Source: Arthrobacter zhangbolii (lineage in GTDB: Bacteria; Actinomycetota; Actinomycetes; Actinomycetales; Micrococcaceae). From it: DNA of 64,000 bases. The number at the start of each line of letters is the position of its first letter. The first letter of the stretch is position 1. The translations under genes and the position numbers were made by a program. Where the stretch lies: the NCBI RefSeq assembly GCF_022869865.1, contig NZ_CP094984.1, positions 2,604,001-2,668,000 of the forward strand. Direction: 5' to 3'. The notes below the pieces were generated by a model. The model had not been told where the DNA came from and did not search any database. It saw nothing but the letters and a program-made list of their open reading frames with translations. Shown piece by piece: positions 8,785-17,157 of this stretch.

Positions 8785-9149
8785 GCGGACTCTCCGTTTG
8801 GCGCCGCGTCCTGACCGTGCCCCCGGCGTTCAGCCTCAAGCCTGCCGATCCGCGCGTCCTTCTCCGCCAGGGCCTGGGCCAGCCGCTCCAGTACCGCGTC
8901 CACCTGGTCCATCCGGTACCCACGGGGGGCCACGGAGAGGCGGAGCCGCGAAATGTCATCCGCCCCCGGATCCTGCGGCAGCAGCACCGGGGGAAGCCGA
9001 GGGTCCGGCTCGGCCAGGCCCTGCACCTCCGCCGGGCCCCGGACTACCCCGGAATCCTGCTCAGCTGAAGCCGAACGCAACCGCCCGGAGGAGAACGCCG
9101 CCGCCACGCCAAGGACGGCAATGGCAAGGAATACCAGAAGGAGTGTCAC
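8781..9149 (-). CDS. Small membrane protein with DivIVA-like segment
   Basis: 122 aa. One N-terminal transmembrane helix (about residues 3-19) is followed by a variable linker and then SVAPRGYRMDQVDAVLERLA, which matches the short DivIVA motif (GY-x2-DQVDAFL type) and leads into a charged coiled region. Such membrane-anchored DivIVA-domain proteins are common in actinobacteria, but the role of this one is unknown. GTG start; overlaps tag by 4 nt. Confidence 0.75.
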   Translation of the reverse strand: MTLLLVFLAIAVLGVAAAFSSGRLRSASAEQDSGVVRGPAEVQGLAEPDPRLPPVLLPQDPGADDISRLRLSVAPRGYRMDQVDAVLERLAQALAEKDARIGRLEAERRGHGQDAAPNGESA

Positions 9150-9172
9150 AGGACCATCGTGCCAGATGCGCG

Positions 9173-9937
9173 CTACGGAGAGACGTGGCCGGCGCTGTCC
9201 GCAATCATCAGCCGCACTGCCTCGGCCGGGTCATCCACCACGTGGATGAGCTTCAGGTCGGTTTCCGCCACCATGCCCTCGGCCAGCAGCGTCTCGCGGA
9301 TCCAGTCCAGCAGCGGGTTCCAGAACTCGGAGCCGACCAGCACAATCGGGAAGGAGGTTACCTTCTGTGTCTGCACCAGGGTCATGGCCTCAAACAGTTC
9401 ATCCAGCGTGCCGAAGCCTCCCGGCAGGACAATGAAACCCTGGGCGTACTTCACGAACATGGTCTTCCGCACAAAGAAATAGCGGAAGTTCACGCCGAGA
9501 TCCACCCATTCGTTCAGGCCGGTTTCGAAGGGCAGCTCAATGCCCAGTCCCACCGACAGCCCGTCCGCGCCCACGGCACCCTTGTTCGCCGCCTCCATGG
9601 AACCAGGCCCGCCCCCGGTGATCACGGCCAGCCCGGCTTCCGCCAGCAGCCGGCCAACTTCCTCGCCAAGCTTGTAATAGCGCGAGCCCGGCACGCTGCG
9701 GGCTGATCCGAAGACACTGACTGCCGGCCCGAGTTCGGAGAGGGTGCCGAATCCCTCCACGAACTCGCTCTGGATCCGCAACACCCGCCACGGATCGGTA
9801 TGCGTGAAATGGCTCGAGCCTGCGGAGTCCAGCAGGAACCGGTCCGACTGAGGCGTCAGGGCGGCGCCGCGCCGCAACTCCACCGGTCCGCGCTTCCGCG
9901 GGGCGTTCTGGGTCAGGTGCTCTTCACTCGTAGGCAT
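9173..9937 (-). CDS. LOG-family Rossmann-fold protein (TIGR00730)
   Basis: 254 aa. VITGGGPGSMEAANKGA and LPGGFGTLDELFEAMTL are the two signature motifs of the LOG (lysine decarboxylase-like) family, whose characterised members cleave cytokinin riboside 5'-monophosphates or related nucleotides to free base and ribose phosphate. The residues for phosphoribohydrolase activity (PGGxGTxxE) are intact. The ATG follows a TAGCCT box by 6 nt. It is divergent from gluA. Confidence 0.88.
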   Translation of the reverse strand: MPTSEEHLTQNAPRKRGPVELRRGAALTPQSDRFLLDSAGSSHFTHTDPWRVLRIQSEFVEGFGTLSELGPAVSVFGSARSVPGSRYYKLGEEVGRLLAEAGLAVITGGGPGSMEAANKGAVGADGLSVGLGIELPFETGLNEWVDLGVNFRYFFVRKTMFVKYAQGFIVLPGGFGTLDELFEAMTLVQTQKVTSFPIVLVGSEFWNPLLDWIRETLLAEGMVAETDLKLIHVVDDPAEAVRLMIADSAGHVSP

Positions 9938-9943
9938 GCCTCT

Positions 9944-9949
9944 AGGCTA
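9944..9949 (-). promoter_or_regulatory. -10 box for leaderless LOG-family gene
   Basis: TAGCCT on the minus strand ends 6 nt before the ATG at 9937, so the transcript likely starts at or next to the start codon. Confidence 0.5.
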
Positions 9950-10073
9950 GCCGCGATGGCGCCGCTGGCAACGCGATCATACTCATCGGCCCGCATCATC
10001 CGATTTAGGTTGCTCTTGAGTCACAATTACCGCTCCAAGTGGCCCCTGACACATGCCTGCAACATAATCTGGT

Positions 10074-10079
10074 TAGATT
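10074..10079 (+). promoter_or_regulatory. -10 box for leaderless gluA
   Basis: TAGATT ends 6 nt before the gluA ATG (10086). The spacer TTCCTT holds no ribosome-binding site. Confidence 0.5.
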
Positions 10080-10085
10080 TTCCTT

Positions 10086-10865
<780 letters not shown>

Positions 10866-10978
10866 ACCGTCCACGTAATACCGGCAGTACCGCAATACCG
10901 GGGTTTCACCAGTTGGGGGAAATCCTTATGAGGCTAGGTGCCCCGTTTCACCGGAGCACCGCAATGCAAGGAGAAATC

Positions 10979-11824
10979 ATGCGCAAGACCCGTTACGCCG
11001 CGGCCGCAATCGCTGCCGTTGCCGCACTCACCCTGTCCGCCTGCGGCGGGGATTCCGGCTCGGATTCCGGCAGCACCGAAGGCTCCGGCGAGAAGATCCG
11101 CATCGGCATCAAGTTCGACCAGCCGGGCCTGGGCTTCAAGGACGGCAGCGAGTACACCGGCTTCGACGTAGACGTCGCCAAGTACGTGGCCAACGAGCTG
11201 GGCTACCCCGAGGACCAGATCGAGTTCATCTCCAGCCCCTCCGCACAGCGCGAGAACATGCTCGAGAACGACCAGCTGGACATGATCTTCGCGACGTACT
11301 CCATCACGGATACCCGCAAGGAGAAGGTTGCCTTCGGCGGACCGTACTTTGTGGCCGGCCAGGACCTGCTGGTTCCCTCCGACAGCGACATCTCCGGCCC
11401 CGAGGACCTGGACGGCAAGAACCTGTGCTCCGTCACCGGCTCCACCTCCGCCCAGAAGATCAAGGACAACTACGCCGCCGGCGTGAACCTGCTGGAACAG
11501 CCGAGCTACGCCGAGTGCGTTACGGCCATGCAGGGCGGCTCCATTGACGCCGTGACCACCGATGACATCATCCTCGCCGGCCTGGCCTCCACGGACGCCA
11601 ACAAGGGCAAGTTCAAGGTAGTGGGCAACACCTTCTCCGAAGAGAAGTACGGCGTGGGCCTGCCGAAGGAAGGCAGCCTCGTGAAGTGCGAGGACGTCAA
11701 CACCGCGATCACCAAGATGATCGACGACGGCGCCTGGGAAGAAGCCATCAAGAAGAACACCGAGGGAGCCGACTACACCTTCAACGCGGAGCTGAACCCG
11801 CCGACGATGGATGCCTGCGCCTAA
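10979..11824 (+). CDS. gluB: Glutamate ABC transporter substrate-binding lipoprotein
   Basis: 281 aa. I place the start at the ATG at 10979, after AAGGAGAAA, because it begins a proper signal peptide (MRKTRYAAAAIAAVAALTLS) with the lipobox LSAC; the upstream in-frame codons would spoil it. The mature protein starts with a Gly/Ser/Asp linker and has the SBP_bac_3 fold pattern (KFDQPGLGF, GFDVDVAKYVA, ATYSITDTRKEKVAFGGPYF). It should be lipid-anchored outside the membrane and deliver glutamate-like substrates to GluCD. Confidence 0.92.
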   Translation: MRKTRYAAAAIAAVAALTLSACGGDSGSDSGSTEGSGEKIRIGIKFDQPGLGFKDGSEYTGFDVDVAKYVANELGYPEDQIEFISSPSAQRENMLENDQLDMIFATYSITDTRKEKVAFGGPYFVAGQDLLVPSDSDISGPEDLDGKNLCSVTGSTSAQKIKDNYAAGVNLLEQPSYAECVTAMQGGSIDAVTTDDIILAGLASTDANKGKFKVVGNTFSEEKYGVGLPKEGSLVKCEDVNTAITKMIDDGAWEEAIKKNTEGADYTFNAELNPPTMDACA

Positions 11825-11925
11825 CCAGTACCTCCGGTGCCTGAGGCACCGTCCGTTCCACCCCGCGGCCGGGAAAGCACTCCGCTTTCCCGGCCCGGGC
11901 TTCGTCCACCATAAAGAGGTGAAAC

Positions 11926-12603
11926 ATGGAGGGTTTTACTGCCCTCTTCGAGCAGTACGACGTCGTCGGCGCTTTCTGGGTTAACATCCAGCTCGCGTTC
12001 TGGGCGGCTCTCTGGTCGCTGATTCTGGGCACCGTCCTCGCAATGATGCGGATCTCCCCGATCCCCAGCCTGCAGTGGTTCGGTGCTGCCTACGTGAATA
12101 TCTTCCGGAACACCCCGCTGACCATCATCATGGTGTTCGGTTCGCTCGCCCTGTGGTCGCAGCTGAATGTCAGCCTGTCCTCGGACTTCACCACCAACTT
12201 CTTCCGCCTGGCGGTCCTGTCCCTGACGGTCTACCACGCGGCCTTTTTCTGTGAAGCCATCCGCAGCGGCGTCAACACGGTTCCGCTGGGCCAGGCGGAA
12301 GCCGCCCGGGCCATCGGCCTGGGCTTCCTGCCGGCCGCACGGATTATCATCATGCCGCAGGCCTTCCGCGGCGCCATTGCCCCGATGGGCAACGTGCTGA
12401 TTGCCCTGGTGAAAAACACCACCGTGGCTGCCACGGCCGGCGTTGCCGTGGAAACCTCCAGCACGATGAAAACAATGATTGAGTTCTACCCCAACCTGAT
12501 GACGCAGATCTTCCTGACCTTTGCCATCGGCTACGTCATCATTGTCATCCCCATCGGCCTGCTCACCACCTGGGCCTCGAAGAAACTGGCGGTCGCACGA
12601 TGA
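11926..12603 (+). CDS. gluC: Glutamate ABC transporter permease GluC
   Basis: 225 aa, about five transmembrane helices. It has the HisM/GlnP-type core, including YVNIFRNTPLTIIMVF and the EAA loop EAARAIGLGFLPAARIIIMPQ that docks on the ATPase. The start is preceded by AAAGAGGTGAAAC, a good ribosome-binding site. Its last 4 nt overlap the start of gluD. Confidence 0.92.
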   Translation: MEGFTALFEQYDVVGAFWVNIQLAFWAALWSLILGTVLAMMRISPIPSLQWFGAAYVNIFRNTPLTIIMVFGSLALWSQLNVSLSSDFTTNFFRLAVLSLTVYHAAFFCEAIRSGVNTVPLGQAEAARAIGLGFLPAARIIIMPQAFRGAIAPMGNVLIALVKNTTVAATAGVAVETSSTMKTMIEFYPNLMTQIFLTFAIGYVIIVIPIGLLTTWASKKLAVAR

Positions 12604-13481
12604 GCGCACAGAACGTCCTGTTTGATGCTCCGGGACCCAAGGCACGCCGGAACATCCGAATCGCCAATATCCTGGGCATCCTGCTGGTCCTGGGGCTGCT
12701 CTGGGTGGCAGGATCCGGGTTGGCGGAAAAGGGCCAGTTCGAGGCCGCCAAGTGGACGCCGTTCCTGGAATGGGGCACCTGGCAGTATTACCTCCTGCCG
12801 GGCCTGCTTTCGACTCTGAAGGCTGCCGCCGTCGCCGTGGTCGCCTCCATTGCCTTCGGCCTGCTCTTCGGCATCGGCCGGCTTTCCACCTTCAAGCCGA
12901 TCAGCTGGGCCTGCGGGATCGTGGTGGAATTCTTCCGCGCCGTACCGGTGCTGCTGATGATGGTGTTTTTCTACCAGTTCCTCTCGAAGTCCACGTCGGT
13001 GGATCCGGCACAGGTGCCGTTTTGGGCCGTGGTCATTGCCCTGACCCTGTACAACGGTTCGGTCATTGCCGAACTGGTGCGCTCCGGCGTGTTCGGCCTC
13101 CCCAAGGGCCAGCGTGAGGCGGGCCTGGCCATTGGCCTCACCCCGGGACAGTCACTGCGCTCCATCGAAATGCCGCAGGCGCTGGTGGCCATGCTCCCTG
13201 CACTGCTGAGCCAGTTTGTGGTGATCCTGAAGGACTCGGCACTGGGTACCTTCATCGGCTACACCGAGCTCCTCGAATATGCCCGCCGCCTGGCATCCGG
13301 CGAAGGCAATATCCTGCCGGCACTGCTGGTCACGGCGGCGATCTTCATCCTGCTGAACTTCCTGCTCACGTTCGCGGCGCAGCGCCTCTCCCGGCGTCTT
13401 GGTGCCCGGGCCGGGAAGCTGCTCAAGATCGAAGACACCATCGAACCCGAAGGAGTCGAGGCTCCCGCTCCGGTGAAATAG
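12600..13481 (+). CDS. gluD: Glutamate ABC transporter permease GluD
   Basis: 293 aa permease partner of GluC, with the same EAA loop (EAGLAIGLTPGQSLRSIEMPQ region) and EFFRAVPVLLMMVFFYQF. The start overlaps the gluC stop (ATGA). It ends the operon; the terminator hairpin that should follow begins at 13500 and is split by the insertion sequence. Confidence 0.92.
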   Translation: MSAQNVLFDAPGPKARRNIRIANILGILLVLGLLWVAGSGLAEKGQFEAAKWTPFLEWGTWQYYLLPGLLSTLKAAAVAVVASIAFGLLFGIGRLSTFKPISWACGIVVEFFRAVPVLLMMVFFYQFLSKSTSVDPAQVPFWAVVIALTLYNGSVIAELVRSGVFGLPKGQREAGLAIGLTPGQSLRSIEMPQALVAMLPALLSQFVVILKDSALGTFIGYTELLEYARRLASGEGNILPALLVTAAIFILLNFLLTFAAQRLSRRLGARAGKLLKIEDTIEPEGVEAPAPVK

Positions 13482-13499
13482 CCGACGGACCCGGAACGA

Positions 13500-13519
13500 C
13501 ACGAAAAGGGGAGGACAGG
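13500..13519 (+). terminator. Left arm of interrupted gluD/dapE terminator
   Basis: A 20-nt arm (CACGAAAAGGGGAGGACAGG) is exactly complementary to 14966-14985 on the far side of the IS. Removing the IS and one copy of the TAC duplication restores a bidirectional hairpin with a short loop between the convergent gluD and dapE genes. Confidence 0.85.
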
Positions 13520-13524
13520 TGTAC

Positions 13525-13550
13525 TGAACTGGTCCCCGAAAGTTGGACTG
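13525..13550 (+). repeat. Left terminal inverted repeat of the IS
   Basis: 26 bp, differs from the right repeat at one position (G for C at base 8). Starts with TG as in IS3-family ends. Confidence 0.9.
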
Positions 13551-13563
13551 GCCAAATAAAAGT

Positions 13564-14370
13564 CTAGGCCGCGAGGGCCTGAGCACGGTATTGCACCGGG
13601 CTCAGGCCCTCGAGCTTTGTCGAGATACGTTCAGTGTTGTACCAGCGGATGTACTCATCCAGCTGGGCCCTCAGGGCATCGGTGTTCAGGAACCGGACCC
13701 GGTGGAAGAGTTCCTCCTTGAGGTGTCCGAAGAAGTTCTCCATCACCGCGTTGTCGTAGCAGTTGCCCTTGCGGGACATCGATTGGACCGCTCCGGCGTT
13801 CTTCAGCAGCGTCCGCCACGAGACGTGCTGATACTGGAATCCCTGATCCGAATGCACGAGCGGCTGCGCCCCGGGCTCGAGACCGGTGAGGGCTTCACGC
13901 AGCGAGGAGTTAGTGAGCTCCAGATTCGGGGATAACCCGATCGAGTACGAGATGATCTGCCGGTTGAAGAGGTCCATCACCGGGGAGAGGTAGAGCTTGC
14001 GGTCACCGACGCTGAACTCGGTCACGTCGGTCACCCACTTCTGGTTCGGTGCAGCAGCTTCGAACTCCCGGTTCAGCAGATTCGGTGCCACCACGCCCTG
14101 TTCACCGCGGTAGGAGACGTAACGCTTCCTTCGCCGTACTTTGCAGACCAGCCGCAGCGAACGCATCAGCTTCAACACGGTCTTTTTCGCCACCGTCCAC
14201 CCGTGCTTGAGCAGCTCAGTATGAATGCGGCGGTGCCCGTACCGGCCGTGGTTCTTCTCGAAGATCTCCCTCACGGCAGCCTTAATCTCAGCTTGCGGGT
14301 CTGGGCGCTGGAAGCGGGCCTGATGATAGAAAAACGTCGAACGGGCCAGGCCCGCGACGTCCAGGAGCAC
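13564..14370 (-). CDS. IS3-family transposase OrfB (DDE integrase core)
   Basis: 268 aa from a GTG at 14370; the frame is open further upstream to the slippery site, so the working product is probably an OrfA-OrfB fusion. The HTH_21-like region (EIFEKNHGRYGHRRIHTEL) is followed by the rve integrase core with the catalytic triad: D in WVTDVTEFS, D in VHSDQGFQYQ and E in NAVMENFFGHLKEE. No internal stops or frameshifts are seen. Confidence 0.93.
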   Translation of the reverse strand: MLLDVAGLARSTFFYHQARFQRPDPQAEIKAAVREIFEKNHGRYGHRRIHTELLKHGWTVAKKTVLKLMRSLRLVCKVRRRKRYVSYRGEQGVVAPNLLNREFEAAAPNQKWVTDVTEFSVGDRKLYLSPVMDLFNRQIISYSIGLSPNLELTNSSLREALTGLEPGAQPLVHSDQGFQYQHVSWRTLLKNAGAVQSMSRKGNCYDNAVMENFFGHLKEELFHRVRFLNTDALRAQLDEYIRWYNTERISTKLEGLSPVQYRAQALAA

Positions 14371-14414
14371 GTCCAGCCGGTGTTCGGCCTTGAGAGCGAT
14401 GACAGCGCGGACCT

Positions 14415-14903
14415 TTACGGCCGTTCCTCGTCCCTCAAGGCCTGCACTTTTCCCAGGAACGCGACCTCTGCCCGCAGACGCTCGTTCTCGCGGCGCAATC
14501 GTTGTATCTCTGACTCTGGCTGCGTCGATGCCTCAGGATTTGTCTTCGGGCGGCCCTTGGGCTTCGCGCGCAGTCCGTCTTCGCCTTCCGCCCGGTACTG
14601 ACGTGCCCACTTCTCGATCAGCTGCGGAGAGGACAGCTGGAGCTCTTTAGCCAGGGCGACTTTGCTCTCTCCAGCTTGAAATCGGCGCACGGCATCGAGT
14701 TTGAACTCGAAGGAGAACAAGCGTTTGGTTGGCTTGGCCACTAGCGTCGAACCTCCGCGAACTCTCCACCGGTCGTATAGCCGGCGGATTGCTTTCACGC
14801 GCACCCCGAGCCTTGTTGCTACGGAGTTGGGACCCCAACCGGTCTCGAACAACGCTACCGCGGCCTTGCGTTGTTCCTCGGATAACGAACTGCTCTTCTG
14901 CAA
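14415..14903 (-). CDS. IS3-family OrfA (helix-turn-helix protein)
   Basis: 162 aa. Two helix-turn-helix regions (around residues 10-45 and 68-100) and a C-terminal leucine-zipper-like helix (SEIQRLRRENERLRAEVAFL). The start appears to be TTG at 14903, with GGGGAG 6 nt before it; that ribosome-binding site lies inside the right arm of a 16-bp hairpin. OrfA binds the inverted repeats and supplies the N-terminal part of the OrfAB transposase after -1 frameshifting. Confidence 0.88.
   Translation of the reverse strand: MQKSSSLSEEQRKAAVALFETGWGPNSVATRLGVRVKAIRRLYDRWRVRGGSTLVAKPTKRLFSFEFKLDAVRRFQAGESKVALAKELQLSSPQLIEKWARQYRAEGEDGLRAKPKGRPKTNPEASTQPESEIQRLRRENERLRAEVAFLGKVQALRDEERP
14448..14454 (-). 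promoter_or_regulatory. -1 ribosomal frameshift site G_GGA_AAA
   Basis: Read on the minus strand in the orfA frame, G GGA AAA is a canonical X-XXY-YYZ slippery heptamer 13 codons before the orfA stop. After a -1 shift the frame is open straight into orfB. Confidence 0.7.
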
Positions 14904-14905
14904 AA

Positions 14906-14958
14906 ACTGCTCCCCGAAAGTCAGAACTGATTTCTCAGTCCAACTTTCGGGGAGCAGT
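14906..14958 (-). promoter_or_regulatory. Subterminal hairpin covering the orfA ribosome-binding site
   Basis: Arms 14906-14921 and 14943-14958 are perfectly complementary over 16 bp, with a smaller internal stem (ACTGA-GAAA-TCAGT). On the minus strand it is followed by TTTTT, so it can act as an intrinsic terminator for transcripts entering from dapE, and it buries the GGGGAG in front of orfA. Protection from outside transcription by such hairpins is known in other ISs such as IS10 and IS50. Confidence 0.75.
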
Positions 14959-14961
14959 TCA
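14936..14961 (-). repeat. Right terminal inverted repeat of the IS
   Basis: 26 bp partner of 13525-13550; most of it doubles as one arm of the subterminal hairpin. Confidence 0.9.
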
Positions 14962-14965
14962 TACG

Positions 14966-14985
14966 CCTGTCCTCCCCTTTTCGTG
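14966..14985 (-). terminator. Right arm of interrupted gluD/dapE terminator
   Basis: Exact complement of 13500-13519. On the plus strand it is followed by GCGTCCTTTTT, the expected U-tract for termination of gluABCD before the IS arrived. Confidence 0.85.
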
Positions 14986-14995
14986 CGTCCTTTTT

Positions 14996-15026
14996 GAGCC
15001 TCGTCCCGTCCCGGACGGGCAGGCTC
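14996..15026. terminator. Hairpin at the dapE stop codon
   Basis: GAGCCT pairs with AGGCTC and CCCGTCC with GGACGGG inside it. It overlaps the dapE stop. No T-tract on the dapE side, so its strength is uncertain. Confidence 0.45.
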
Positions 15027-16116
15027 AGCTCAGCCAGGTGCGCAGCGACGCCAGGCACGTGCGGATGGCGGCGGCGTCCACATGTTCGTTGTCCGTGTGG
15101 GCCAGCAGCGCATCCCCCGGCCCGAAGTTCACCGCGGGAACTCCCAGCGCGCTGAACCGCGCGACGTCGGTCCATCCGTACTTGGGCTTCGGCTCTGCGC
15201 CCACGGCGGCGACGAAACTCGCTGCTGCCGGTAGGGTCAGGCCCGGACGGGCGCCGGCTGCCGCATCGGTGCGGACCACGTCGAATCCGGCCAGCAGGTT
15301 CCGGACATAGGCTTCGGCCTCCGCGACGCTCTTATCCGGGGCGAAGCGGTAGTTGATTTCCACCGTGGCGGCATCGGGGATGACGTTGCCTGCTGTTCCG
15401 CCCCATACCTTTACCGCGTTGAGCGATTCCCGGTAATCGAGTCCCTCCACCGATACCGTGGCGGGTGAGTGGTCGCGCAGCCGCACCAGGATTTCAGCGG
15501 CGGCGTGGATGGCGTTCTCCCCCATCCAGGCACGGGCGGAGTGTGCCGCCCTGCCGGTAGTGGTGGCGTGGAAGCGCATGGTGCCGTTGCAACCGCCCTC
15601 CACGGTCCCGTTGGTGGGCTCCAGCAGGATCGCGAAATCCGCCCTGAGCCACTCGGCGTGGGACTCGGCCAGGCGTCCGAGACCGCTGAGGGACGCATCC
15701 ACTTCCTCGTGGTCATAGAAGATGTAGGTGACGTCCCGGGTGGGATCGGTGAGCGTGGCTGCCAGTGCCAGCTGGACCGCCACCCCGCCCTTCATATCCG
15801 TTGCGCCGCGGCCGTACAGGACGTCCCCGTCCCAGGACGGCGGCACGGTTCCCCGCGAGCCGGGGACAGTGGGCAGCGGCACGGTATCCAAGTGTCCGGC
15901 CAGGATGACCCGCTCGGTCCGTCCGAGGTTGGTCCGGGCCACCACGGAGTCCCCGTCCCGGGACACCTCCAGGTGCGGGTAGGCGCGCAGCGCGTTCTCC
16001 ACGGCGTCGGCAATGGTCTTCTCGTTGCCGGAGACGCTCTCGATAGCCATGAGTGCGGCCGTAAGTTCCGCTACGTCGTCGGTAAGGTTCAGGGAAGGCA
16101 CAGCTGTATCAGTCAC
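15025..16116 (-). CDS. dapE: Succinyl-diaminopimelate desuccinylase
   Basis: 363 aa M20-family metallohydrolase of the succinylase route to meso-diaminopimelate and lysine. Metal ligands are visible in [18 protein letters not shown] and the DHEEVDA segment. The GTG at 16116 follows a TACTGT box by 6 nt, so the mRNA is probably leaderless. Divergent from dapD across 33 bp, which encodes an earlier step of the same pathway. The IS lies directly downstream but leaves the coding sequence intact. Confidence 0.94.
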   Translation of the reverse strand: MTDTAVPSLNLTDDVAELTAALMAIESVSGNEKTIADAVENALRAYPHLEVSRDGDSVVARTNLGRTERVILAGHLDTVPLPTVPGSRGTVPPSWDGDVLYGRGATDMKGGVAVQLALAATLTDPTRDVTYIFYDHEEVDASLSGLGRLAESHAEWLRADFAILLEPTNGTVEGGCNGTMRFHATTTGRAAHSARAWMGENAIHAAAEILVRLRDHSPATVSVEGLDYRESLNAVKVWGGTAGNVIPDAATVEINYRFAPDKSVAEAEAYVRNLLAGFDVVRTDAAAGARPGLTLPAAASFVAAVGAEPKPKYGWTDVARFSALGVPAVNFGPGDALLAHTDNEHVDAAAIRTCLASLRTWLS

Positions 16117-16122
16117 CGTCCC

Positions 16123-16128
16123 ACAGTA
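16123..16128 (-). promoter_or_regulatory. -10 box for leaderless dapE
   Basis: TACTGT on the minus strand, 6 nt before the dapE GTG and 8 bp from the dapD -10 box on the other strand. Confidence 0.55.
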
Positions 16129-16136
16129 CCGCTCGG

Positions 16137-16142
16137 TAGACT
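16137..16142 (+). promoter_or_regulatory. -10 box for leaderless dapD
   Basis: TAGACT, 7 nt before the dapD ATG. Its -35 position would fall on the dapE start codon. Confidence 0.6.
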
Positions 16143-16149
16143 GGAGCCC

Positions 16150-17133
16150 ATGACTTCAAGCTCTGCCCCCACCCCCGCCGAAACCACAGACAGCCGCACT
16201 GCCTCGGGCCTTGGCCTGGCTACCGTCACTTCCGACGGCGCGGTGCTCGATGTCTGGTTCCCCCGCCCCGTTCTGGGCACCTCCGAGGCTGACGCCGCAC
16301 TGCGCAGCGACCTCGACGCCGCTGCCGAAGCCATGGCCGATGGCATCCGCGGCACGCACGGAGAAGTGCTGGAAACCCGGATCGACCTCGACGCCGCCCC
16401 CGCGGACACGGCCGACGCCTACCTCCGGCTGCATCTGCTTTCCACCCGCCTGGCCGCACCGAACAGCATCAACCTGGACGGCATCTTCGCTTCCCTGCCC
16501 AACGTTGTCTGGACCAACCACGGCCCGTGCGCCGTGGCTGACTTCGAGGCCGTCCGCCTGCGGCTGCGCAGCCGCGGCCCGGTCACCGTGTACGGGGTGG
16601 ACAAGTTCCCCCGCATGACCGACTACGTGCTGCCCTCCGGCGTCCGCATTGCCGACGCCGGGCGGGTGCGCCTTGGCGCCCACCTGGCCGAGGGCACCAC
16701 CGTGATGCACGAAGGGTTCGTGAACTTCAACGCCGGGACGCTGGGCACCTCCATGGTGGAGGGGCGCATCTCCGCAGGCGTCGTGGTTGGCGACGGGACC
16801 GACGTCGGCGGCGGCGCCTCGATCATGGGCACACTCTCCGGCGGCGGCAAGGAAAAGATCACCCTGGGCGAACGCGTGCTGCTGGGCGCCAATTCCGGTG
16901 TCGGTATCAGCATCGGCGATGACAGCGTGGTGGAAGCCGGCCTGTACGTTACCGCCGGAACCCGCGTCAGTGTTGCCTCTGCTGACGGCGGTGAGGCACG
17001 GGTGGTGAAGGCCTCCGAGCTTTCGGGTGTGCCGAACCTGCTGTTCCGGCGCAACTCCGCTACGGGCGCCGTGGAGGCGCTGCCCCGCAACGGACGCACT
17101 GTGGAACTGAACTCCGCACTGCACGCCAACTGA
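16150..17133 (+). CDS. dapD: Tetrahydrodipicolinate N-succinyltransferase
   Basis: 327 aa. The C-terminal half shows left-handed parallel beta-helix (hexapeptide) character ([40 protein letters not shown]), and the N-terminal region matches the actinobacterial DapD type. It adds succinyl from succinyl-CoA to tetrahydrodipicolinate in lysine and peptidoglycan precursor synthesis. The ATG at 16150 is set by the TAGACT-N7 promoter; the open frame further upstream is antisense to dapE. Confidence 0.95.
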   Translation: MTSSSAPTPAETTDSRTASGLGLATVTSDGAVLDVWFPRPVLGTSEADAALRSDLDAAAEAMADGIRGTHGEVLETRIDLDAAPADTADAYLRLHLLSTRLAAPNSINLDGIFASLPNVVWTNHGPCAVADFEAVRLRLRSRGPVTVYGVDKFPRMTDYVLPSGVRIADAGRVRLGAHLAEGTTVMHEGFVNFNAGTLGTSMVEGRISAGVVVGDGTDVGGGASIMGTLSGGGKEKITLGERVLLGANSGVGISIGDDSVVEAGLYVTAGTRVSVASADGGEARVVKASELSGVPNLLFRRNSATGAVEALPRNGRTVELNSALHAN

Positions 17134-17157
17134 TACCCCGGCACACGCTTCGACGGC

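Larger units (their letters stand above)
13525..14961 (-). mobile_element. IS3-family insertion sequence, complete, 1437 bp
   Basis: It has 26-bp terminal inverted repeats with one mismatch (13525-13550 and 14936-14961), ends TGAACTG...CAGTTCA, a 3-bp target duplication TAC (13522-13524 and 14962-14964), and two overlapping-phase genes orfA and orfB joined by a -1 slippery site. The two-HTH OrfA and IR sequence suggest the IS150 group. Both genes look intact, so the element is potentially active. Confidence 0.93.

Noticed and set aside
13500-14985. Very long (about 50 bp) terminal inverted repeats for the IS
   Set aside because: The symmetry continues past the TAC target duplication and is a terminator-like hairpin with A/T tracts, so the outer 20-nt arms belong to the host, not to the IS.
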